The notes beneath the pieces were generated by a model. That model ran no database searches. It saw only the letters and a list, made by a program, of their open reading frames with translations, and was not told the origin of the DNA. From NCBI GenBank assembly GCA_951804985.1, contig OX638130.1:107830040-107894039 (forward strand): 64,000 nucleotides of DNA, written 5' to 3'. The DNA comes from Dryomyza anilis (Eukaryota > Arthropoda > Insecta > Diptera > Dryomyzidae). Within the stretch, counting starts at the first letter, position 1. Every line of letters starts with the position of its first letter. Shown here in pieces: positions 56,447-64,000 of the stretch. A program made the position numbers and the translations under genes.

Positions 56447-57705
56447 AGGAAATGGTTGTTGGATTTGGGTGCGGAACAAATGGGAAACTAAAACCAATTG
56501 ACGATATTTGCATAATGAAGATTTGACAGAGTAGGAACTATAATCGGCAATATTGAAACTGACATCGGTATGCTGTTAAGGGAGGAGTCATCATGATATA
56601 TTACATCATACACACAAAAAAGTTAATTGCTTGGCGTGCAGTTGTTTCAACGAATATTCAGTTGTCTCAACTGAAATTCATTTGTGGTAAACAATAGTAT
56701 GAAGCGTAACCAACTATTAGTAGAAGCAACTGCAACATTGATTGGGGAAACAAACATTTTATCCCTTTTTTTATTTCCATTGCTACGGCAACTAAATTCA
56801 AAATGAGACCTAACCGATATTTAGTTGACTTAACAGATAATTATATAACATTAAGTTGTAGCAACCAATATTTCTTTGATTCAACTGCGCAATTAGCTAT
56901 ATTGTATAAAAGCGATGCCAAAGTAGGGCAACACCAGTCGCAAAACAAATTTTGGAATTGTATTAAGGCTTGTTCGTTGTTACTGTTCGGTTTTTTCATT
57001 CTCAAATATACTACCACAACTACCATAACTTAACAAATTGGTTGAGTCAATTCTATTCATTAGTTGTGTGAACTGATACGCGGTGTTGCAACAACTGAAT
57101 CAGTCAAATGTTGACAGAACTAAATAAATCAGTTGGCAAAAAAAGACGTAGACAAAATCAAGGTAGAGAAATATGAAACAAGGGTTTAATTAAAATAAAA
57201 CATTATTTTTTAAATGTACGAATTTTAAAAACTTTTATATTTGTGATCAACATATATTATATGTAGGTTTATCATAAAAAATTCATCATGTTTGTTACAC
57301 ACATTTAACATGTCATTGTAGTTGTTACTGTAGCAAATTAATGATATTTTATTAATTTGATTTTTTTAATAAGCACCTTGCAATGTTTGTCCAAGCCATA
57401 CATAATTTGAATTTGTACACGTGTTTTCATTTAACAAATAATAAAATGACACCATCTAAATATTAAGTTGCGCAAATTACATTAATCGAATATTTTTCAA
57501 TACCTAAAGGTTTCATTCATGCAAAAATGTAATAATTACCAAAAAAAGTCAGTCAGATCTAAACCACGTATATAAATCCAAGATATGCTTTTTTTTAAAT
57601 TTAACTAGCGGTTATTAAAGAAAATTATACTTTTAAAAGGAAAAAATCATTTCAAAAACACAAAGCCAGAAAAAATAGCTTATTTCGAATTGATCATAAT
57701 TCTAG
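56447..57705. other. Intergenic, repeat-like, no gene
   Basis: From about 56620 to 57130 there are many CAACTGA/TCAGTTG words on both strands, bounded by ACACAAAAAAGTTAATTGC and a TCAGTTGGCAAAAAAAGACG-like end. This suggests another palindromic element, but the arms are too degenerate to place. The rest is AT-rich. Confidence 0.4.
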
Positions 57706-57987
57706 GCACGTCTATTCTGAAACACTTTCAACCCAAAAGTCGTGAGACCAAATACATTTTTTTAAGAATGTTTCGGACATCCCCCGAGTATTTTGGGACC
57801 GAAATAGAACAAAAAATCGTAGGCAGGTTTATTAAAATATCGCGGTTTTAATTTTAAAAAAACTAGCCTACAATTTTTTTTTTATTTTGGTTCTAAAATA
57901 CTCGGGTGGATGTCCGTAACATATTCTAAAAAAAATGTATTTGGTCTCACGACTTTTGGGTTGAAAGTGTTTCAGGTTAGGCGTGAA
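57706..57987. mobile_element. Compact palindromic MITE (ACACTTTCAACCCAAAAGTCG arms)
   Basis: Arms of about 120 bp face each other: CTGAAACACTTTCAACCCAA at 57718 and TTGGGTTGAAAGTGTTTCAG near 57957. Within them, CCCGAGTATTTTGGGACCGA pairs with GGTTCTAAAATACTCGGG. A fragment of the same family lies near 2995-3040. It is non-coding. Confidence 0.75.
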
Positions 57988-58792
57988 GAGTAATACATAT
58001 ATGGTCCCTGATTATATAGGTTTTGTGTCTTCCGTATATTTTGTTATCATAAATAGGCTCATTATTTTAATTCGGCACCATCTTCCTTACGCTTTTCCAT
58101 AATACGAATTAAATAACTGTACTAATGAACTTTACTCAGACTACAGACTACTACAGACTTTACCCAGACTACAAAATTGAAAAAAGATCTCTAAATAGTA
58201 CAATGGACATGTTTTTTTGCTCCTATTTTAAAAAATTTACCACAAAAATAATTTTTCGATAGTGCGAAATTTCACAAACTTGCTCTTTTCCAAAGTTGAT
58301 TTCCTCTTTTGTTCGAACAGCTGTCGAATAATGTTGGTTTCAAGCGGTGATCGGCGCAAATGATAGCGCTTGGATCAGGATACATTACAGCGGGAAGTTT
58401 AAATACAGTTTTTTTAAATGAATTTTTGAATTTAGTCAGTCGGTTGCTGGAGGAACCAGTGCGCATTTAAATGTTAAAGTAGACAATGGGGAAATTGCAA
58501 TGATCCTAAAGTATGTCGCATAGTTGTCATTTGGGTGCGAGTTTGTCAACATTTGAAAACTGAATTGTTGGCTTTATATTCGATCCGAATAGCGATTAAC
58601 GGGAATTCGGTAAAAATCCCGAATTTAGATTTCATGCTAAACCTCCGATGATTCAAAGTTCAATAACGTTACTTAATCGATAATAATTTTTTAAATTTCT
58701 CGTACATTAAAATTTTTTGAAAAGATACGATATATAAACATTTATCGCATCGATATCGCAATGATTTTTAAAGCGTACTGAAAATTTGAGCA
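57988..58792. other. Intergenic, nothing recognised
   Basis: AT-rich. Short minus-strand frame at 58272-58466 lacks any recognisable domain. ATCGATATCG words appear after 58680. Confidence 0.4.
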
Positions 58793-58996
58793 TGTTCCGA
58801 TCGAATTTCATGTAAAATTTGTAAACAAACGGTTTTGAATTCGATGTCTCAGTACAAAAATTTGGTTGTTCAATAAATTCAAACCGTTTGCTTTGACTTC
58901 AACGATTTGAATTTGTTTGAAAAACACATTTTTTTGTATAGTGACTTCGAATTCAAAACCATTTGTTTACATATTTTATATGAAATTCGATTGAAA
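58793..58996. mobile_element. Palindromic MITE (TTTGAATTCG arms), compact copy
   Basis: The left arm TCGAATTTCATGTAAAATTT with ACGGTTTTGAATTCGATGTC pairs with the right arm GAATTCAAAACCATTTGTTT and ATATGAAATTCGATTG. It is the reference for the split copy at 18405-19105 and a decayed one at 30550-30665. Confidence 0.7.
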
Positions 58997-59308
58997 GTCG
59001 TAATAAAAAATAGTATTTGCTTAGTTCTGGTCGACATTTTTATTAATACCTATCAATTTCAAATTTTATTATTTCGAACATTTGCAAATGGTTTTCAATA
59101 TTGAAATTGAAGTACATAAATGTAGAACATTTTCACAATTCGAAGCATTTTCTTCAATTATGGAACAAACTATTTTTATTAATATGAACCAATGTATATG
59201 CATTGTGCCATTCATTTCTATATGGTTAGAAGATCAATTCGAGATGCAGGAAAATTCACATGGTAGATAGATATCGATCGATGTTTTCGTTATTTTCTCT
59301 GTACGAAC
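58997..59308. other. Intergenic, nothing recognised
   Basis: AT-rich, with ATATCGATCG words close to the next tandem duplication. No gene. Confidence 0.4.
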
Positions 59309-59745
59309 CATTTCACGTAATCGAATCGATATTGAAAATAAAAATAAACAAATATCGAGGTTGTTTTGAAAATATTCCAAAATTGAATATCTTGTCATAA
59401 ATTTCAAAATTGAAGCGATATATCTACGGGATCAAATTAGTTCAAGAGTTAGATTGATTCAATAAAGGTGTCCGAGACATGACAGACTGTGTTCTTTCTA
59501 TTTAAAAATTCGTATTTCGGTACGAGACATTTCACGTTATCGAATCGATATTGAAAATAAAATTAAACAAATATCGAGGTTGTTTCGAAAATATTCCAAA
59601 ATTGAATATCTTGTCATAAATTTCAAAATTGAAGCGATATATCTACGGGATCAAATTAGTTCAAGAGTTAGATTGATTCAAGAAAGGTGTCCGAGATATG
59701 ACAGACTGTGTTCTTTCTATTTAAAAATTCGTATTTTCCCAGTAT
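59309..59745 (+). repeat. Tandem duplication, ~219 bp unit
   Basis: The unit starting CATTTCACGTAATCGAATCG at 59309 is repeated from 59528 with few differences, through CTACGGGATCAAATTAGTTC and GACAGACTGTGTTC. The high similarity suggests a recent event. The unit belongs to a dispersed repeat with ATCGATATCG words also present in intron 1 of gene 9 and near 51930-52100. Confidence 0.85.
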
Positions 59746-60780
59746 GTCATTCGTTTCGATATCGTTACGAGATCAATCGAGCAGAAGGAGAGTTCACACG
59801 ATATCGGACATTTTACCGTAGCGATATCGAGTGTCAAATTGGACCTACACAGAAAAAAATAATCGACGTAAATACAGCAATCAAAATTAATTGTACACCA
59901 TTCATTGGTCTAGCAATGAAATTTTTGCCATTTTCATGTATTGAGCAAACACATTCGCTAAAAATGTTATTTGCGTCCAAAAATATACCAATAAATGATT
60001 TTGCTTAAGTAGCAAATTATTTAATTGGTATGCTCGACGTTTTAAAAGCATTTTTGTATTTTCACAGTATTCTTATAATTCTTTTTAGTTTATTAAAAAA
60101 GAATAATATAAATTCTTGTGAACGTATATAACAAATATACTCTTTGATGCTGAAGTATAATTAAATATGCAACTATTGCTATCATCATCATTTTTAACGA
60201 CACCAATAGAGTCTGATCAAACTATATAAGCGTTTCTTTTGACATGAACCAAATGTGAACTGATATGCGCGCCAACCGCCAACTATAAATTCTAATTCTA
60301 AGCGAATTTCACCTATTCCACTAAATTCACCAGCGCTGTAAGCGAGTACACGAACACACACCACGCACTGTTATAGCGACCACGCACTACTATAACATCA
60401 ACACGTTATGCGAATACACATTGCTGTTGCCAGCAAATGCAATTGCTAATATGAAGAATGTGTACGCTAATACAATTAATAATTTAGTCGGCGCAGTTTT
60501 AGCAATAATTTGATTGTGTTGGTCTACCTTTTTGGCTATATTTACGAATTTTTTTTCTGTGTACATGGTAGGTAGATATCGATACGTTCTGTAGAAGTTT
60601 TTTCGGTACGAGAAATTTTTTTGAAATCGGAACAATATCGAACAAAAAAATGATGAAAGTTCGAGATTGCTTCGAAAAGTATTGCGATTTCGATGCTATA
60701 AATATTTAAATATCGTATCTTGTAATAGACTGTTTTGAGTATCATTTGATACCAAGAATAGAAACCTAAACGATTAACGG
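59746..60780. other. Intergenic, no gene
   Basis: Words such as ACACAGAAAAAAATAATCGA at 59847 and GAATTTTTTTTCTGTGTAC at 60545 are inverted to one another, so 59847-60563 may be one large MITE-like unit. Nothing in it is coding. Confidence 0.45.
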
Positions 60781-60890
60781 TTTCGATTCCGGTTTTGGTT
60801 TTTTTCCGCGTTTCGGTTTCGGTTACGGTTACGGTTACGGTTACGGTTTTCGGATATCGGTTTCGGTTACGGTTTCAATCCTTGTTTGAA
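60781..60890 (+). repeat. GGTTAC/GGTTTC hexamer satellite
   Basis: A run of about twelve GGTTTC, GGTTAC and GGTTTT units with a break near 60850. It resembles simple telomere-like hexamers in form, but flies lack such telomeres, so it is read as a local satellite. Confidence 0.85.
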
Positions 60891-60924
60891 ACCCATACCG
60901 ATCTCTTTTACGACATACTCTCGT

Positions 60925-61274
60925 CCCTAGTAGAAATTTTGGTAGGGCCATGGTCAAGAAGTGATCATGTCATTATTGACCTCAGTACTGATCGGGCAAT
61001 TCTCCATTTTAATATTGCCTTTTAGCCTTGTCTGAGCCCGAGCATAATAGGGTTTCTGTCATTAATCTCGATCATTGCCTGATACTAATTTCGTTATGAG
61101 GAACAAATAATGTAGCTATGATCGGAAACATTGACTGTTTAGATAATGTAAACCCTGCTATGGTAAGCATGATAAGGGCATGCAAAGGCAATGATCATAT
61201 TTTCTCTAATAGGGCTTACCCAACGAAAACCCGATCATTTTCCGATGGCGCATCGGGAAAATTTCTACTAGGGC
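60925..61274. mobile_element. MITE with CCCTAGTAGAAATTT ends
   Basis: The left end CCCTAGTAGAAATTTTGGTA and right end GGGAAAATTTCTACTAGGG are inverted repeats. The interior is rich in GATCAT and CGATCATT words and lacks a transposase. A single copy is seen in the window. Confidence 0.75.
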
Positions 61275-61554
61275 TTTATACAGCGAATACAAAAAATAAA
61301 ATAAATAGTTACGCCAACCAACCCATTGCGCGATAATCTTATTCGATTATCACAAATGGAAAATCTATTATTTAGAATCACTTTCTAAGTTGTGAGCACC
61401 GAATATGACAGTTTTTTTTTAATAGATTGAATTTGGTTATTTAAAATAAATGTTCTTTCTTCCAATCCCATATGATCTTTGTGTAAGACATAAAATGATA
61501 TGCCTTACTTTTTGTATGGACCAAATGTAAAAATAAATCAAATCCATTTTATTT

Positions 61555-62552
61555 CTAATACACTTCATCCTCTGAACATAAATTCGGGAACCTGCTATTA
61601 ATATCTGTTTTACATTCATCGGCAGCCCTGTAGCCGGCACGGTAAATATTCTCACCGACAACCAGATTTTGTGCATAATTGCAGACAAAGAGCACATATG
61701 TCGTCGTATAATATGTAAATTCACTGGCAGCACAACCGATATGTGTAGAGTGATCCACAATCATGACCGCAAAATGACCAATATCACTAAAATTAGAAAT
61801 TGAAAAATTAAATCATCGTACTAGAGCTCAAATTTATATGGTATACTAAAGTTAAGAATCAGAGGACAATAGTATGAAATGTGTTTTAAATGCAAAAATT
61901 CTAATTTTTGCTTTGATGAAATTCTCTAAAATTTAGTGTTTTTTTTTTGCCATTCTTACGTCGCAGTGCTGTACTTATAGATATCGTCCATTAAGACATC
62001 CACGCCTTCATTAAACCAATCGTTCAAAATATTTAGGATAATGTTGTGCAATTTGACGGTACCTTTCGGCGATGTGTATGTGTAGTAGGCCACATTCTGG
62101 CCGGGCGTCGGAAATTTCTTGGTGCTGTGACAGTAATCCGGAGTATTAGTACATTGCAACACCTTTAGTGTGGCCATTTCGGCCAGATCACCATCCCAGC
62201 TCATGCTGGCCATGCGTACAGCAGGCAGTAGTTGCTCCTGGCTTCCCACTAATTGACCGCTGGCCACATAATTTCGCAACGTATTATGTATATCGACAAT
62301 TTCGTACTTAACATGTGCCATTGTTATAAGTCGTGTGTCCGGCGAACACAAATTGGATGGTTTCTGCAAACGTAAAATGGATGGTAATACTTCTGGTTTG
62401 TTAACCCATTACGGCCGTCTACTTACGCCCTCATTGTTACAGGCTATGTGCTTTCTGCCGCAAGCGAATTCTGTGCAATACTTCGTATTGCCTTGGCTCA
62501 TAAACGAGGGCAGCCACAGTATCAGACAGAAAATTGCTCTGGAGCAGAGCAT
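61555..62552 (-). CDS. Antigen-5-related CAP protein, gene 12 (3 exons, 253 aa)
   Basis: Exons are 62427-62552, 61960-62363 and 61555-61786; intron phases are 0 and 2. Residues 1-20 form the signal peptide, then KYCTEFACGRKHIACNNEG. The core has DIHNTLRNYVASG (His68), MASMSWDGDLAEMATL, PGQNVAYYTYTSP and DIGHFAVMI (His181). The C-terminus has HIGCAASEF, CNYAQNL and FPNLCSEDE. Exon 2 is slightly longer than in the others, with a short insert (GQLVGSQEQL) after the HNTLRN motif. Both cavity histidines are kept. A minus-strand AATAAA lies just past the stop (61548-61553). It is the last family member at the right end of the window; the cluster may continue beyond it. Confidence 0.93.
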
Positions 62553-62590
62553 TTTGTATATTTTAATGGTCACACATTGAGACGATTAGA

Positions 62591-62598
62591 TTTTTATA
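62591..62598 (-). promoter_or_regulatory. Putative TATA box of CAP gene 12
   Basis: Minus-strand TATAAAAA starts at 62598, 46 bp before the start codon. Confidence 0.6.
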
Positions 62599-63269
62599 TG
62601 AAAAATTAAATGTTACGGTATGAAGCACAAACATTTATTGTATATACGTAGTGTTTCAATGTTAGACAAAAGTCAGTGTGAATAATTGTTTTCTTATTTA
62701 TAATGTTTTGCATTTATATGCACATTAAATAAATAAGTTGCGACAACCAACCCAACACCAAATAAACATCTACGGTGCTTTTTAAAATCAAATAGGTTAA
62801 TTTATTTAATTTAATAAATTTGATAGAATTTGTTGCGATGACCAATTTCTTACCCAAACAATGTATTTGAATTTCTAAAATACGTTTATTATAACCAAAA
62901 CTATAGCTGTGATTGTTGTCTATGTTATGCATTACACATCTGCACAGATGCATTTGAAACCCACTTCAAGACATTCATATTATTTCAAAACATTTACTGT
63001 CGCCTACTCTATGCTTGAAAATCAAATGAATGTGTTGCTCACAACAACACAGCACACGTACTGTCAAAACAAAACACAAACAAGACGTAGTTGTAGTGAA
63101 GAGCTCTAAAATGATGTGCAATAAAAATTAAAATACTGAAATGAACTGTTTATGACACTGAGTACTCGCTACATTTTACATTTTTTATCATTCTTACTCT
63201 AAGGATTTTTCATTAATATTGAAATGAAGAAAAAATCAAAAGGTTTAAAAAAAACATATAATAATTGAA
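62599..63269. other. Intergenic, nothing recognised
   Basis: AT-rich, no supported gene or repeat. Confidence 0.4.
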
Positions 63270-63597
63270 GCGTTGGGTGCAATAAGGGCGTTAGGCATCA
63301 TAACGTTTTTTGGATCTATTCGCAGTGCCTACCATAATCCTGTGAAATCCCAGATCGATTGCATAACATTTTTTGTCGTTTTAAGCAATAAGAGCGTTAT
63401 ATGGCAGAAAATAATTTGAGTCAGTTATAGTCAATACAAAATTTATTTAACGCGAAAATGGCAAATGCAGTGGAAGTGCGAGAAAATATAATTAAAATTT
63501 TTCAAAAACAACCAGTTGGTCTTTTAAAAAAATTGCCGAGGAGGTAGGGGCTAACCCTAAGACCATTTCTCGCGTCATCAAAGTATACAAAAAATAA
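63270..63597 (+). pseudogene. 5' fragment of a Tc1/mariner-like transposase with upstream terminal region
   Basis: A terminal-type sequence (GTGCAATAAGGGCGTTAGGC and again GCAATAAGAGCGTTAT) precedes ATG at 63459. The frame reads MANAVEVRENIIKIFQKQP, then a one-base shift is needed to continue as IAEEVGANPKTISRVIKVY before a stop. This pattern is the N-terminal helix-turn-helix of Tc1/mariner-superfamily transposases. The remainder is absent; a MITE lies directly next to the break. Confidence 0.6.
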
Positions 63598-63740
63598 ATC
63601 TTTTCATATAAACTCAATGGCAATGCCATGGTATTTTCTAGTATTTAATGGTATTTTCCGATTAAAATAATAATTTATCCTATTGACAATTTTTAATAGT
63701 AAAATACTATTATTTATACAGTATTTTTTTCTGGGTGTAG
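63597..63740 (-). mobile_element. MITE family with CTACACCCAG ends, copy 3 (truncated)
   Basis: Reverse orientation. It contains GGCAATGCCATGGTATTTTC and ends TTTTTTTCTGGGTGTAG at 63740. Only one terminal repeat is present. It abuts the transposase fragment. Confidence 0.65.
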
Positions 63741-64000
63741 AAGAGCAGGATCAACAGGAAACTCAAAACATAGAGTATTATTGTATATCGAATTAATCCA
63801 ATATGGAACTTTGACCTATGTGCCGCCTATTTTTGGCAAAACACAGTGTTTGAATTGCTAGAGCAAATCCAAAACTCTTGCTCTTTGCTGTTGAAATGCT
63901 GCCTCGCTTAAAAAGCTCTCGCTCTTTCTTATTATTACCCGTCATTTTAAGAAATAGATCTACTGGTGTCTAGTTATCTATCGTGTAATCAAAATTTCAT
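63741..64000. other. Window end, nothing recognised
   Basis: No gene, and no feature that I can support. The sequence is cut by the window edge. Confidence 0.5.

Noticed and set aside
61118..61336. 72-codon plus-strand frame
   Set aside because: It is mostly inside a MITE with CCCTAGTAGAAATTT ends; no domain is visible.

Overview
This window is eukaryotic nuclear DNA from a higher fly, most likely a calyptrate muscoid (house fly, stable fly or blowfly type). The evidence is the AT-rich sequence, short GT-AG introns, TATA-box promoters about 50 bp upstream of start codons, insect antigen-5 proteins, and dense dipteran transposon debris. I cannot name the species from sequence alone.

The only host genes I can support form one family. 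There are twelve antigen-5-related (CAP/SCP superfamily) genes, each encoding a secreted cysteine-rich protein of about 250-320 residues. Two lie on the plus strand at the left end (1178-2064, 7512-8397). Ten lie on the minus strand (11710-12876, 16402-18155, 25451-27565, 30765-31660, 34520-35515, 38533-39417, 43115-44390, 50716-51763, 55209-56392, 61555-62552). Eleven share a three-exon plan: exon 1 holds the signal peptide and first cysteines, intron 1 is phase 0, exon 2 holds most of the CAP core, and intron 2 is phase 2 just before the Gly-His-Phe motif. The gene at 11710-12876 is the outlier, with four exons, a different last intron position and a hydrophobic C-terminus.

The genes range from nearly identical to strongly divergent, as expected of a birth-and-death tandem family. 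The genes at 7512-8397 and 30765-31660 sit in inverted arms of about 2.7 kb and encode nearly the same protein. The 30765 gene is a mosaic whose intron 1 matches the 1178 gene. Four of the twelve lack one of the two conserved CAP-cavity histidines, and the gene at 34520 carries a long acidic tract from a trinucleotide expansion.

The space between genes is almost all transposon-derived. There is a 5'-truncated RNase H-bearing non-LTR element with a 12-bp target duplication (19807-22209), four 3' fragments of a second non-LTR family, a tRNA-headed SINE family with six copies, several palindromic MITE families (some nested), a larger terminal-inverted-repeat DNA element, Mini-me-like repeats with (GACA)n tracts, and minisatellites. 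Some elements lie inside introns of the CAP genes and explain the two longest introns. I found no rRNA, functional tRNA, CRISPR array or other host protein gene.
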